Source: Pseudodesulfovibrio cashew
Lineage (GTDB): Bacteria > Desulfobacterota > Desulfovibrionia > Desulfovibrionales > Desulfovibrionaceae
Direction of reading: 5' to 3'
Length of the DNA: 64,000 nucleotides
Assembly: GCF_009762795.1 (NCBI RefSeq)
Contig: NZ_CP046400.1
Coordinates: forward strand, 783,501-847,500
Positions 53,204-64,000 of this stretch are shown piece by piece; within the stretch, counting starts at the first letter, position 1; each line of letters opens with the position of its first letter. Below the pieces are notes generated by a model, which worked only from the letters and a program-made list of their open reading frames with translations, was not told the DNA's origin and did not search any database. The position numbers were made by a program, and so were the translations under genes.

Positions 53204-54301
53204 TCAAACAATCGCATTTGTCGTCTCAGGATCGAACAGGACCATGCGGTCGAATTCGAAGCCGATGGGAACAGTTTCTCCGGGATGGGCGAGGACCCGC
53301 CCTTCCACTTCGGCGATCAGTTCGTTCTCACCGTCGATGACGATCTCCAGGTGGGACTGGCCGCCCAGGATCTCCGAGACCACCACCTCGCCGCTGCACA
53401 GCCACTCGGGCGGCAGCTTCTCGGTCCGGTCGCCCATCTTGATGGCGTCGGGCCGGATGCCTACGAGCACGGGCGTACCGTCCTTCAGAGACTCGGCCTT
53501 GCCCTCGGTGACAGGGAAGGCCGACTTGCCCACCTGCACGATGCGCCTGCCGTCCGCAACCCGGTAGGTGCCCTTGAGGATGTTCATGGGCGGGTTGCCG
53601 ATGAACTGGGCCACGAATACGTTGACGGGCTTCTCGAAGACCTCGATGGGCGAGCCCACCTGCTGGATGTAGCCGTCCTTGAGGATGACGATGCGGTCGG
53701 CCAGGGTCATGGCCTCGATCTGGTCGTGGGTGACATAGATGGTGGTGGTGGCCAGCCGCATGTGCATCTTGCGCAGCTCCATGCGCATCTGGGTGCGCAG
53801 CTGCGCGTCCAGGTTGGAGAGCGGTTCGTCGAAGAGAAAGACGTCGGGCTTGCGCACCATGGCCCGGCCCATGGCCACGCGCTGGCGCTGGCCGCCGGAG
53901 AGTTCCGAGGGCTTGCGCTCCAGGTACGGCTCCAGTTCCAGAATGCGGGCGGTCTCGTTGACCTTGGCCGCGATCTCGTCCTTGCCGCTGCCGCGCATCT
54001 TGAGGGAGAAGCCCATGTTCTCGCGCACGGACATGTGCGGGTACAGGGCGTAATTCTGAAAGACCATGGCCACGTTGCGGTCCTTGGGCGATTCCTGGTT
54101 GACCACGCGGTCGCCGATGAGCACCTCGCCGCCGCTGATGGCCTCCAGCCCGGCGACCATGCGCAGGACAGTGGACTTGCCGCAACCGGAAGGACCGACC
54201 AGGACGATGAACTCGTTGTCCCGGATTTCCAGGTCCACACCGTGGACCACTTCCACGCTGCCGTACCGCTTGACGACTTGCTTCAACTCGACATTTGCCA
54301 T
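53204..54301 (-). CDS. sugar ABC transporter ATP-binding protein (UgpC/MalK type)
   Basis: A 365-residue ATPase: Walker [10 protein letters not shown], signature [14 protein letters not shown], Walker [15 protein letters not shown]-loop [15 protein letters not shown]. The C-terminal 130 residues are the TOBE/regulatory region. It energises the permease pair encoded downstream in the same operon, 77 bases before the binding-protein gene. Confidence 0.95.
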   Translation of the reverse strand: MANVELKQVVKRYGSVEVVHGVDLEIRDNEFIVLVGPSGCGKSTVLRMVAGLEAISGGEVLIGDRVVNQESPKDRNVAMVFQNYALYPHMSVRENMGFSLKMRGSGKDEIAAKVNETARILELEPYLERKPSELSGGQRQRVAMGRAMVRKPDVFLFDEPLSNLDAQLRTQMRMELRKMHMRLATTTIYVTHDQIEAMTLADRIVILKDGYIQQVGSPIEVFEKPVNVFVAQFIGNPPMNILKGTYRVADGRRIVQVGKSAFPVTEGKAESLKDGTPVLVGIRPDAIKMGDRTEKLPPEWLCSGEVVVSEILGGQSHLEIVIDGENELIAEVEGRVLAHPGETVPIGFEFDRMVLFDPETTNAIV

Positions 54302-54326
54302 TGCATCACCTTGATCATCCGCCGCC

Positions 54327-55382
54327 TCACGTGGTGGAGAAGCGGTATTCCGTTACATGTTGATAGGTCTCGCCCGGCCGCAGGGTGATGGCCGGGAACC
54401 CGGGTTGGTTGGGCGCATCCACGTAGCCGTGGGCCTCCAGGCAGAGGCCGTGCCGGTGGCCGTAGAGCGCTCCGAGCTTGCCGGAGAGCCGTTCTGGCAG
54501 GCCGTTGCCGGAATAGAACTGCACCCCCGGCTGGGTGGTGCGAACCTCCAGCACGCGGCCCGAGCCGCCGTGAAAGAGCTGCGCCGCCGTCTTCATCTCG
54601 CCCGGTGCGCCGTCCAGCACGAAATAGTGGTCGTATCCCTGGCCCATGGCGATGGCCTCATGGGGCGCGTCCACGTCCAGCCCCACGGCCTTGGGCCGGG
54701 TGAAGTCCATGGGCGATCCCGCCACGTCCGCGATCTCCCCTGTGGGGATGAGCGCGTCGTCCGTGGGCAGGTAGCGGGAGGCGTTGAGGGTCAGCACGTG
54801 ATCCAGGACAGACTCTTCGAGGTTGCCGGACAGGTTGAAATAGGCGTGGTTGGTCAGGGAGACCAAGGTGGGCTTGTCGGTCACGGCCTTGAACTCCATC
54901 ACAAGCCCTCTGTCGGCCAGGGTGTAGGTCACCTCGGCGTCCAGGTCGCCGGGATACCCCTCCTCGCCGTCCGGGCTGTGGTAGCGCAGGACCAGGGAGG
55001 CGCTGTCCGGGCCGCTCCCCACGGAAGCGTCCCAGAGCCGGGAATGGAAACCGCCGGGGCCGCCGTGAACCTGGTTCTCCCCCTCGTTGGGGGTCACCTT
55101 GTGAACCGTGCCGTCCAGCTCGAAGCGGGAATTTGACACTCGGTTGGACACCCGGCCCACGGTAACGCCGAAATAATTGGGATCGGTGCGATACTCCTCC
55201 AGGGTGTCGTACCCCAGGATAACATCGGCCATGGCTCCCCGCCGATCCGGGGCGGTCAGCTCCACCAGGGTCGCGCCGTAGTCCGCAATGCTGGCGCGCA
55301 TGCCGCGTCCGTTGGTCAGCGTGAACAGCGAAACCTCGCGCCCGTCGGGCAGAGCTCCCCATGTTTGCCGTCTGATGTCCAT
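54327..55382 (-). CDS. galM: aldose 1-epimerase (galactose mutarotase)
   Basis: A 351-residue epimerase. It interconverts alpha and beta galactose, feeding galactokinase. Family features: [33 protein letters not shown]-like [13 protein letters not shown], catalytic His in YDHYFVLDG and the C-terminal Glu in [19 protein letters not shown]. The ATG directly follows the regulator's stop codon with no gap. Confidence 0.94.
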   Translation of the reverse strand: MDIRRQTWGALPDGREVSLFTLTNGRGMRASIADYGATLVELTAPDRRGAMADVILGYDTLEEYRTDPNYFGVTVGRVSNRVSNSRFELDGTVHKVTPNEGENQVHGGPGGFHSRLWDASVGSGPDSASLVLRYHSPDGEEGYPGDLDAEVTYTLADRGLVMEFKAVTDKPTLVSLTNHAYFNLSGNLEESVLDHVLTLNASRYLPTDDALIPTGEIADVAGSPMDFTRPKAVGLDVDAPHEAIAMGQGYDHYFVLDGAPGEMKTAAQLFHGGSGRVLEVRTTQPGVQFYSGNGLPERLSGKLGALYGHRHGLCLEAHGYVDAPNQPGFPAITLRPGETYQHVTEYRFSTT

Positions 55383-56405
55383 CTACCGTTCCCTCCGCAA
55401 GGAAGAACCGCGCACCCGCAACTCGGTCGCAAGGATAACGGTTTCGGGATCGATCGTATCACGATCTTCATCGAATTGCTTCATCAAAAGCATCGCGGCT
55501 GTACGCCCCATTTCAAAGGCGGGCTGAAAGACCGTGGTCAGCGGCGGATCGATGAGCGCGGCAGCGGGTGTGTCCGAGAATCCCACCAGGGCCACGTCCT
55601 CGGGGATGCGCACGCCAGCCTTCTTGAATTCTGAAAAAAGTCCAACAGCCACTGGGTCGTTGATGGCCAGGATGGCCTCGGGCAGCTTCTCCATGGCAAG
55701 GTAGCGCGCGGCCCCGCGCCGCCCGTCCTCCTCGCGATAGCCACCGTGCAGGTGGTACCGCTCCTCGTAGGCCAGGCCGTGGTCCCGGAGTGCGTCGCGG
55801 TAGCCCCGGTAGCGGTGATCGTTGAGGGCGATGCCGTCCTCTCCGGCCATGTGTCCGATGACCCGGTAACCGGACTCGGCCAGATGGGAAACAGCCTCGT
55901 AGGCGGCCTTGTAGTCGTCCACCACCACCTTGGGCGTAGGCAGCTCCTCCACCACCCGATCGAACTGGACCAGGGGCACCCCCTGGCGAATCACGGCCTC
56001 CAGGTGCGCGTAGTCAGTGGTCTCGGACGAGATGGCGATCAGCAGCCCGGCCACGCGGTTGTCCACCAGGGCTCTGGTGTTGATCGCCTCGCGGGCCAGG
56101 GACTCGTTGGATTGGCAGACCATGATGGTATAGCCGTGCTCGTAGGCCACTTCCTCGATGCCGGAGATAACCGTGGAAAAGAAATTATGCCGTATTTCCG
56201 GGACGATAACCCCGATGGTGTTGCTGCGCCGCTTCTGGAGGGACTGGGCCAGCTGGTTGGGCCGGTAGTCGTAGCGCTCGGCGGCCTCCATGACCCTGCG
56301 CTTGGTCTCCTTGCTGATATCCGGGTGGTCGCGCAGGGCACGGGACACCGTGGACGGCGAGATGGAGAGCTTGCGGGCGAGGTCCTTGATGGTGAACTGG
56401 GCCAC
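55383..56405 (-). CDS. LacI-family transcriptional regulator of the galactose operon
   Basis: A 340-residue regulator from GTG 56405, with GGAGG about 8 bases upstream. HTH at residues 4-23 (IKDLARKLSISPSTVSRALR), then hinge helix and a periplasmic-binding-like sugar domain. It lies inside the operon between galK and galM. Three 12-bp repeats before galT (58822-58859) have the CG-centred palindrome usual for LacI-family operators and are its likely target. Confidence 0.93.
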   Translation of the reverse strand: MAQFTIKDLARKLSISPSTVSRALRDHPDISKETKRRVMEAAERYDYRPNQLAQSLQKRRSNTIGVIVPEIRHNFFSTVISGIEEVAYEHGYTIMVCQSNESLAREAINTRALVDNRVAGLLIAISSETTDYAHLEAVIRQGVPLVQFDRVVEELPTPKVVVDDYKAAYEAVSHLAESGYRVIGHMAGEDGIALNDHRYRGYRDALRDHGLAYEERYHLHGGYREEDGRRGAARYLAMEKLPEAILAINDPVAVGLFSEFKKAGVRIPEDVALVGFSDTPAAALIDPPLTTVFQPAFEMGRTAAMLLMKQFDEDRDTIDPETVILATELRVRGSSLRRER

Positions 56406-56407
56406 GG

Positions 56408-57703
56408 CTACGCCTCCCCGTCCGGCAGGATCAGATCAAGACCGGGCCTGCGTACGCGCAGGGGCAGCACCGCGCCCAGCCCGAACACGGCTTCCATGTA
56501 GGCCTGATAGTCCGGGAAGCGGTCCCGGGGCACATAGGCCTGGATGGTCCCGGCGAAGCCGCCGCCCTGGATGCGCCACGCTCCGTTGCCCCCAAGGAAC
56601 CGTTCGGTCAGGGTCAAGGCCAGGGGGATGGGCTGCTCCTCTGGCCGGATCGTGCTCACGCAGTTCTGCAGCAGCCTCCAGGACGAGTCTCCCGAGGCCA
56701 GGACAAGGCGGAGAAAGGCAGTCATGTCACCCTGCGCGAGGGCCTCGGCCTGAGCCTGGGCCCGGTCGCTCTCCTCGATGAAGTGGAGCAGCCGGAGCAG
56801 AGCCCTGTCCCCGGCCTCGCGCCGGATGGTCGGTGCCGCGTCCAGGACCTGCGCCACGGTCAGACCGCGCGCCGTCTCCTGCCCGAGCACTCTGGCGGCC
56901 CGGCCCATCTCGGCCGGGATGGCCGCATACTCCGGGGTGAGATCCGCGTGGCTGCCCCCGGTGTCCACCACCGCAAGCTGGTAGTCCGTGGCCCCGAAAT
57001 CGAAATCCACCTGACGCGTGACCGGACTCGCAGGATCGGCGAAGTCGATGGACAAGACACCTTGGGCTGCGCAGGCCAACTGGTCCATGAGCCCGCACGG
57101 CTTGCCGAAATGCACGTTCTCGGCCTGTTGCCCGAAGCGGGCCAGCTCCAGGGGGGTGACCCGGCCCTCGTTGAAAAGCTGGTTGAGCACCTGCCCCATG
57201 CAGACTTCGAAGGCGGCGGAGGAACTCAGCCCCACGCCCATGGGCACACCGCCCGAAACGCAGGCGTCGAAGCCGCCCACCACATGCCCGGCCTGCGCGA
57301 AACCATGAACAACCCCGCGGATAAGCGCCTCCGGGGTGCCCTCCTCGGTCTTGCGGGGCGCGGTGTCGGCGCAGTCCACTTCGATGGTCCCGCCAAAGCC
57401 CTCTGACTTGACCCGGATGCGATTCCCTTCCGAGGCGCGGGCCACGGCAAGGCAGTCGAAGCTCACGGCGGCGGCCAGCACCACGCCGTGGTTGTGGTCC
57501 GTGTGGTTGCCGCCCAGCTCGGTCCGCCCGGGCGCGCTGACCAGAACCGCAGGGCCCGTCCCCCGCCACTCGGCCATGCGCTCCAGCAGGGACGCCGCGC
57601 GCAGCCCCTGCCTGTCGGTTTCGCCCTCTCCGTACAGCTCGGCAAGGGCGCGGTCCAGCCCGTGGGAGTGGACGGCGGCGAGATATTCCTTCAGGTCGGT
57701 CAC
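56408..57703 (-). CDS. galK: galactokinase
   Basis: A 431-residue GHMP kinase from GTG 57703 that phosphorylates galactose. Galactokinase signature [15 protein letters not shown] (normally GRTNLIGEHTDY), GHMP ATP loop [15 protein letters not shown] and catalytic Asp in [10 protein letters not shown] are present. The signature is altered (E and G instead of N and I), so sugar preference may differ slightly. The start overlaps the galT stop (GTGA). Confidence 0.9.
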   Translation of the reverse strand: MTDLKEYLAAVHSHGLDRALAELYGEGETDRQGLRAASLLERMAEWRGTGPAVLVSAPGRTELGGNHTDHNHGVVLAAAVSFDCLAVARASEGNRIRVKSEGFGGTIEVDCADTAPRKTEEGTPEALIRGVVHGFAQAGHVVGGFDACVSGGVPMGVGLSSSAAFEVCMGQVLNQLFNEGRVTPLELARFGQQAENVHFGKPCGLMDQLACAAQGVLSIDFADPASPVTRQVDFDFGATDYQLAVVDTGGSHADLTPEYAAIPAEMGRAARVLGQETARGLTVAQVLDAAPTIRREAGDRALLRLLHFIEESDRAQAQAEALAQGDMTAFLRLVLASGDSSWRLLQNCVSTIRPEEQPIPLALTLTERFLGGNGAWRIQGGGFAGTIQAYVPRDRFPDYQAYMEAVFGLGAVLPLRVRRPGLDLILPDGEA

Positions 57704-58749
57704 GGGGTCACGTCCAGGTAATGGGTCTCGGAGAGTTCCCGCAGGCGCAGGGCGGCGGCCTCGGCGGTCAGATCACGCTGAGGCATGGCCATCATCTCGA
57801 ACCCGACCATGAATTTCTTCACGGACCGGGACCGGAGCAGCGGCGGATAGAAGTGCATGTGCCAGTGCCAGTGGGTGTGCTCCCCGCCGTCCGTGGGGCG
57901 CTGGTGGATGCCCATGGAATACGGGAACGAGGTGGAAAAGAGGTTGTCGTACCGGGTGCAGAGGCGGACAAGAGCGTCTGCCAGATCGTTGCGCTGGGCC
58001 GCGTCCATTTCGGTGATGGCACCCATGTGCGCCTTGGGCAGGAGCATGGTCTCGAATGGCCAGACCGCCCAGAACGGGACCAGGACAGCGAAGGAGTCGT
58101 TCTCGAAGACCACCCGCTCACCGCCGGAGAGTTCCCGCTCCAGGTAGCGGCAGAGCAGACATCCGCCGTGCTCCTCCAGATGGGCGCGCTGCCGGTCGTC
58201 TTCCATGCGCGGATACATGGGCACGGACCCGGTGGCCCAGATCTGGCCGTGGGGATGCGGATTGGAGCAGCCCATGATGGCGCCCCGGTTCTCGAAAATC
58301 TGAACGTAGCCGATGCTCTCCCGCGCACCCAACTCCGCGAACTCGCGGCACCAGACGTCCACCACCCCGGCCACGCGCTCCGCGCCCAAGCGGGCCATGT
58401 TCAGATCGTGGCGGGGGGAATAGCAGATGACCCGGCAGATGCCCGGCTCGTGCTCGGCCACAAGCAGGCCGTCCTCCATGGGGGAGGCTTCGCCCGTCTC
58501 GGGCAACAGGGCCGCAAAGTCGTTGGTGAAGACGAAGGTCTCGTCGTAGTCCGGGTTGACGGCACCGCCGGCCCGCTCGTTGCCGGGGCAGAGATAGCAG
58601 TGGGGATCGTACTCGGGCAGAGTGGAGACGTCGGGAGCCTCTTCCTTGCCCTGCCAGGGCCGCTTGGTGCGGTGGGGCGAAACCAACACCCACTCTCCGG
58701 TGAGCTGGTTGAGCCGCCGGTGCGGCTGCTCGTCGAACTGTATGCGCAT
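57700..58749 (-). CDS. galT: galactose-1-phosphate uridylyltransferase
   Basis: A 349-residue enzyme exchanging UMP between UDP-glucose and galactose-1-phosphate. Active-site NPHPHGQIW has the HxH; zinc ligands CYLCPGN and the later [11 protein letters not shown] are present. I start at ATG 58749 ([15 protein letters not shown]), where family homology begins; the longer frame covers the operator. First gene of the operon; galE is not in the window. Confidence 0.94.
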   Translation of the reverse strand: MRIQFDEQPHRRLNQLTGEWVLVSPHRTKRPWQGKEEAPDVSTLPEYDPHCYLCPGNERAGGAVNPDYDETFVFTNDFAALLPETGEASPMEDGLLVAEHEPGICRVICYSPRHDLNMARLGAERVAGVVDVWCREFAELGARESIGYVQIFENRGAIMGCSNPHPHGQIWATGSVPMYPRMEDDRQRAHLEEHGGCLLCRYLERELSGGERVVFENDSFAVLVPFWAVWPFETMLLPKAHMGAITEMDAAQRNDLADALVRLCTRYDNLFSTSFPYSMGIHQRPTDGGEHTHWHWHMHFYPPLLRSRSVKKFMVGFEMMAMPQRDLTAEAAALRLRELSETHYLDVTP

Positions 58750-58821
58750 CCCCGTAACCCCCTCTTCAAACACCTGTTCGACTGTTGGAAATCCAACAAG
58801 CCGGACTTGCTCGCCTTTTTG

Positions 58822-58860
58822 TGCAAACGTTACCGCAAACGTTGCCGCAAACGTTTGCGG
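58822..58860 (-). promoter_or_regulatory. three tandem LacI-type operator-like repeats before galT
   Basis: TGCAAACGTTAC, CGCAAACGTTGC and CGCAAACGTTTGCG follow each other with an exact 12-base period. The last is a perfect palindrome (CGCAAACGTTTGCG), the two others half-degenerate. LacI-family operators are CG-centred palindromes of this kind. TTGACA on the minus strand (58895-58900) may be the -35 of the galT promoter; its -10 is weak. Confidence 0.7.
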
Positions 58861-58904
58861 GCGCGCGGAACAGAAAACCATATCGACACGTTCCTGTCAA
58901 TAAA

Positions 58905-59342
58905 CGGCCACAAAATGCTCGGCCACTCACAGAATATCGGACAAAATGGGGGGATGCGCAGTTATTTTTTACGGCTTGTGCCCAAATAAAGCGCGCTCGC
59001 GCCACACGGGCAACGGAAGAATGCACGGAGGGGAATCAGCGTGTAAGTTTCTCGGAGCACGGGAGGCCTCCCGCCCCCCAGGTCTCCTTTTTGACGACCT
59101 CATGGATTACGGAGACAGGTGCCTCGTCACAGTCTGCAGTGCGAGAGATCTCCCCGGTCCGGACCTGACCACGCTTTTGCCCGGCGCAACTTACCGCCCG
59201 CATTTCCACGCATATGATCGGCATGGGTCGCCTTTCCAGGGCGCAGCCCGGGAGGTGTCCGTCTCCGGTGGAAAGCGTTCGGACGGAGGACGTGCCGACG
59301 CGGCCACGGCCTTGACCGAAGGCTTCCCGTTCCCCCGAAAAG
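58905..59342. other. non-coding stretch upstream of galT
   Basis: No frame here has family-like composition or a good RBS. It holds the possible galT promoter at its left end; otherwise I see nothing. Confidence 0.5.
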
Positions 59343-59371
59343 CTCACCCCCGGCATGGCCGGGGGGGAGCG
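59343..59371 (-). terminator. terminator after the ppnP-linked gene
   Basis: Stem GCTCACCCCCGGC / GCCGGGGGGGAGC (one mismatch) with a 3-base loop, followed by TTTTC on the minus strand. It lies 11 bases beyond the stop at 59383. Confidence 0.65.
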
Positions 59372-59382
59372 AAAAAGCAGGA

Positions 59383-59793
59383 TCAGTCGGGCAGCTGGGA
59401 CAGGGTCTGGCCCACGCCCGCAGCGGTGAGGATGGAGAAACAAAGGCGCGCCTTGGTGTCGCCAAAGCTCACGTCCATGTAGACGGTCTCGTCGTGCTGG
59501 AAGCTCTCGGAGGCCGTGCCGGTGAGCAGGGGCAGCTCCGTGGTCTCGCTCAGGTCGAACTCCACCGGGATCATGCCCAGCTTCTCAGGGCCGATGGGAG
59601 CCTGGCTCATGTTGGTCAGGGCCTCGGCCATGCCCTTGGCGGCGTCAAGCGCCACCGGGAGGTACAACTGGCCGAACTGGAGCAGGCAGACGCCGTGCTC
59701 CTCCAGAAGCATGCCCTGGACCTCGACGTCGAGCACCTGGAAAAGATAGGGGCCGCCATCGCCGAATTCGATTCTCTGGCCTTCTTCGGTCAC
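59383..59793 (-). CDS. hypothetical protein paired with ppnP
   Basis: A 136-residue soluble acidic protein from GTG 59793 with AGGAGG upstream. It is beta-rich at the start (GGPYLFQVLDVEVQGMLLEE) and has no known motif. It starts 9 bases after the ppnP stop, so they form an operon. I do not recognise it. Confidence 0.7.
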   Translation of the reverse strand: MTEEGQRIEFGDGGPYLFQVLDVEVQGMLLEEHGVCLLQFGQLYLPVALDAAKGMAEALTNMSQAPIGPEKLGMIPVEFDLSETTELPLLTGTASESFQHDETVYMDVSFGDTKARLCFSILTAAGVGQTLSQLPD

Positions 59794-59802
59794 GGGAACC
59801 TC

Positions 59803-60117
59803 CTAGTCGATGTACGAGCAGCAGTAATCGGTGACCGAGGCCACCTGAAGCTTGAACTTGGACGAACCCGGGACCTCGAAGGTCTCGCCGCCCTTGACCG
59901 CGACCCATTCGTCGCTGCCGGGCAGTTGCACGGTCAGCTCACCGGCCAGGATTTCCATGACCTCGGGCTTCTCGGTGCCGAATTCGTAGTCGCCGGGAAG
60001 CATGATGCCCAGCGTTTTCACCGTTCCGTCCGGGAAGGTCACGACACGGCTGGTGACCTTCCCGTCAAAATAAATATTGGCTGCTTTCTTGATGGTTACG
60101 CCCGCAAATTCCGTCAT
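59803..60117 (-). CDS. ppnP: pyrimidine/purine nucleoside phosphorylase
   Basis: A 104-residue small cupin-fold protein (UPF0345). Features: [57 protein letters not shown], end DYCCSYID. The family phosphorolyses several nucleosides. AGGAG lies 8 bases before the ATG at 60117. It is divergent from the oxidoreductase at 60229. Confidence 0.93.
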   Translation of the reverse strand: MTEFAGVTIKKAANIYFDGKVTSRVVTFPDGTVKTLGIMLPGDYEFGTEKPEVMEILAGELTVQLPGSDEWVAVKGGETFEVPGSSKFKLQVASVTDYCCSYID

Positions 60118-60228
60118 GACTGCTCCTGGCTGAGTGAAGTTGAACGTGGATGAAAATCCCTCCTTGCGGTGGGGTGAAATCAGGCTATAATGGTCTTCAT
60201 CCACCGTCAACAAAACCAAGGAATCTCC

Positions 60229-61242
60229 ATGCGAAAAATACGTTTCGGCGTGCTCGGCGCGGCCAAAATCGCCCGGACCAAGGTCATCCCCGGCATGCAG
60301 GCGGGAGACCTGACCGAAGTGACCGCCATCAGTTCCCGAACCGAGGACTCGGCCCGGGCCGTGGCCGACGAACTGGGCATTCCCAAGGCGTACGGTGGCT
60401 ACGAGACGCTCCTGGCAGACCCGGACGTAGACGCGGTCTACATCCCCCTGCCCAACCACCTGCACGTGGACTGGTCCATCCGCGCTCTGGAGGCGGGAAA
60501 GCACGTGCTCTGCGAAAAGCCCCTGGGCCTGGATTCGAAGGACATCGCCCGACTCATGGAGGCGGCGGCGCAGCACCCGGAACTGCAGGTCATGGAGGCG
60601 TTCATGTACCGCTTCCATCCCCAATGGGAGGAAGCCAAACGACTGGTTGACGCTGGGGAGATAGGTCCGGTGGCCTCCATCCAATCCTACTTTTCCTACT
60701 TCAACGCCGACCCCGGCAACATCCGCAACCGGGCAGAGATGGGCGGCGGCGGGATGATGGATATCGGGTGCTACAACATCTCCCTGTCCCGCTTCCTGTT
60801 CGGCGGAGAGCCGGACCGCGTCTGCGGCTTCGTGGACCGCGCCCCGGACTTCGGTACGGACAGGCTCTTTTCCGGCATGATGGATTTCTCGGGCCGGGTC
60901 TCGACCTTTACCTGCTCCACGCAACTGGCCGGACACCAGCGCGTGGACATCCTGGGCGCAAAAGGCCGCATCGAGCTTCCCATCCCCTTCAACGCCCCGC
61001 CGGACGAGCCCACCCGTCTCATCCTCCAACGGGAAGAGCACAAGGGCACAGACCGGCACCTGACCACCATCGAGTTCCCGGCCTGCGACCAATATACGGT
61101 CCAGGGCGACCGCTTCGCCAAGGCCATCTTGGACGGTGGCCCCACACCCACGCCCCTGGACGACGCCCTGGCCAACATGCGCGTTCTGGAGGTCCTGCTG
61201 GAGAGCGCCGACGCAGCCCGTTGGATCACCTGCCGGTCCTGA
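60229..61242 (+). CDS. Gfo/Idh/MocA-family oxidoreductase
   Basis: A 337-residue NAD(P)-dependent sugar or polyol dehydrogenase-like protein. The Rossmann start is [19 protein letters not shown]; then [20 protein letters not shown] and [10 protein letters not shown] (catalytic Lys in EKP), [12 protein letters not shown], and [20 protein letters not shown] with the second active-site Asp-x3-Tyr. The substrate is unknown. AAGGAA precedes the ATG. Confidence 0.9.
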   Translation: MRKIRFGVLGAAKIARTKVIPGMQAGDLTEVTAISSRTEDSARAVADELGIPKAYGGYETLLADPDVDAVYIPLPNHLHVDWSIRALEAGKHVLCEKPLGLDSKDIARLMEAAAQHPELQVMEAFMYRFHPQWEEAKRLVDAGEIGPVASIQSYFSYFNADPGNIRNRAEMGGGGMMDIGCYNISLSRFLFGGEPDRVCGFVDRAPDFGTDRLFSGMMDFSGRVSTFTCSTQLAGHQRVDILGAKGRIELPIPFNAPPDEPTRLILQREEHKGTDRHLTTIEFPACDQYTVQGDRFAKAILDGGPTPTPLDDALANMRVLEVLLESADAARWITCRS

Positions 61243-61253
61243 GCGTCTCCACC

Positions 61254-61394
61254 CTGCTGACCAGCGGCCAGCTCAGGGCCGACCCCATGATCACCGGGCG
61301 CATAGAGCTTGAGGACATCGTGGACAAGGGGTTTCTGGAACTGATCAACAACAAGGACGAAAACATCAAGCCCTGCGTCCGTCCTGAAGAATAG
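61254..61394 (+). pseudogene. 3' remnant of a zinc-dependent alcohol dehydrogenase
   Basis: The frame ending at TAG 61392-61394 reads [20 protein letters not shown] then DIVDKGFLELINNKDENIK. This matches the C-terminus of MDR-type threonine/butanediol dehydrogenases (…PMIT..I.L.DIV..GF..L.....N.KVLV). Only the last 45 residues remain, out of about 350, with no start. It lies directly after the oxidoreductase stop. The remaining bases to 61529 show only a GAGCGGC/GCCGCTC hairpin. Confidence 0.6.
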
Positions 61395-61529
61395 AGGCGT
61401 TCACGAAAGCCGTGAAGAGGGCCGCAAATCCGGCACGCTCTCCGCAGCGGCTCCGGACTCTCCCGCCTGCTACGAACGCGATTTGCCTCCGACCGTGACG
61501 GGAGCGGCCGGTTCCGCCGCTCAAAAAAA

Positions 61530-63821
<2,292 letters not shown>

Positions 63822-63927
63822 CAGCACTCCTAGCTTGTCGAGCTTACACCAGCCTTTTCAGCATACCCTCTCCTGCACAAACCGCAAGGAATTCTTCCAT
63901 TCCATCCTAATACTATTCGGAATGCAC

Positions 63928-63963
63928 AAAAAAAGGGCCCCGCGCGGTATGCGCGGAGCCCCT
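63928..63963 (-). terminator. terminator of the gene entering from the right
   Basis: Stem GGGGCTCCGCGC / GCGCGGGGCCC (one bulge) with loop ATACC, then TTTTTTT on the minus strand, 22 bases after the stop at 63985. Confidence 0.85.
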
Positions 63964-63984
63964 GTGCAGCTGTCTGATCTATAC

Positions 63985-64000
63985 TTATTTGATGAACAGC
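63985..64000 (-). CDS. 3' end of a gene cut by the window edge
   Basis: The minus-strand frame reads LFIK and then TAA at 63985-63987. Only four codons are visible. A strong terminator follows, which supports a real gene end. Nothing can be said about the product. Confidence 0.5.

Noticed and set aside
58822-58860. The 12-bp repeats as a CRISPR array
   Set aside because: No spacers: repeats abut directly and are CG-centred palindromes upstream of a LacI-regulated gene, so operators are the better reading. No other CRISPR-like array was seen.
59036-59443. minus-strand frames between galT and the ppnP-linked gene
   Set aside because: No RBS, no conserved pattern, and they overlap the terminator at 59343.

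Overview
This 64 kb window is GC-rich, densely coding bacterial chromosome. It most resembles a sulfate-reducing deltaproteobacterium of the Desulfovibrionaceae (Desulfovibrio or Pseudodesulfovibrio). That placement is an inference from gene content: metX-metW, a MqnP-like prenyltransferase of the futalosine type, a fused PHP-glycosyltransferase, several membrane hybrid histidine kinases, a YkgJ-type cysteine cluster protein and a PomA-like flagellar motor operon. No rRNA and no intact tRNA was seen.

Layout: 0-4 kb holds a cut-off gene end, a small membrane protein with a sulfotransferase, a yjbQ remnant and a diguanylate cyclase. 4-9.4 kb holds an unknown protein, a hybrid kinase and a redox cluster (HxlR regulator, nitroreductase, two flavoproteins). 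9.6-11.35 kb is a lower-GC island with a MuF-like zinc-knuckle protein and a secreted protein; it ends at a 3' fragment of tRNA-Asp, a likely relic attachment site. 11.4-23.2 kb is housekeeping and signalling on the minus strand: kinase, zinc phospholipase-like, HD-GYP, NmrA-like, MetW/MetX, FosX, rhodanese, GNAT, MscS, UbiA-like, YdcZ-like. 23.4-32.3 kb holds DksA/TraR, the PHP-glycosyltransferase, a sigma-54-driven amtB-glnB pair, topA and a Tat-exported HD protein.

32.4-37.5 kb is the most unusual part. A short RHS-core gene with a variable C-terminal domain is followed by at least four displaced, mostly start-less RHS tips. Each tip is paired with a small, AT-richer and often membrane-bound protein. 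One pair (tip plus two-TM zinc-ribbon protein) is present twice, inside a direct repeat of about 315 bp. I read this as a polymorphic toxin locus with archived toxin/immunity cassettes; activity is unproven.

37.9-43.8 kb is yggS followed by motA, two motB-like genes, fliL, fliN, fliO, fliP and fliQ. 44-49.3 kb carries a LonB-like protease, a phosphoesterase, rlmH, a YkgJ-like protein and rfaE2. 49.7-58.75 kb is one minus-strand galactose operon (galT-galK-lacI type regulator-galM-ABC ATPase-binding protein-two permeases) with three tandem operator-like repeats upstream of galT. 59.4-64 kb holds ppnP with an unknown partner, a Gfo/Idh/MocA oxidoreductase, a zinc-dehydrogenase remnant and a PAS hybrid kinase.

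A mosaic family of intergenic repeats (modules A and B) recurs at about 9.5, 16.6, 28.3, 37.8 and 49.4-49.7 kb.
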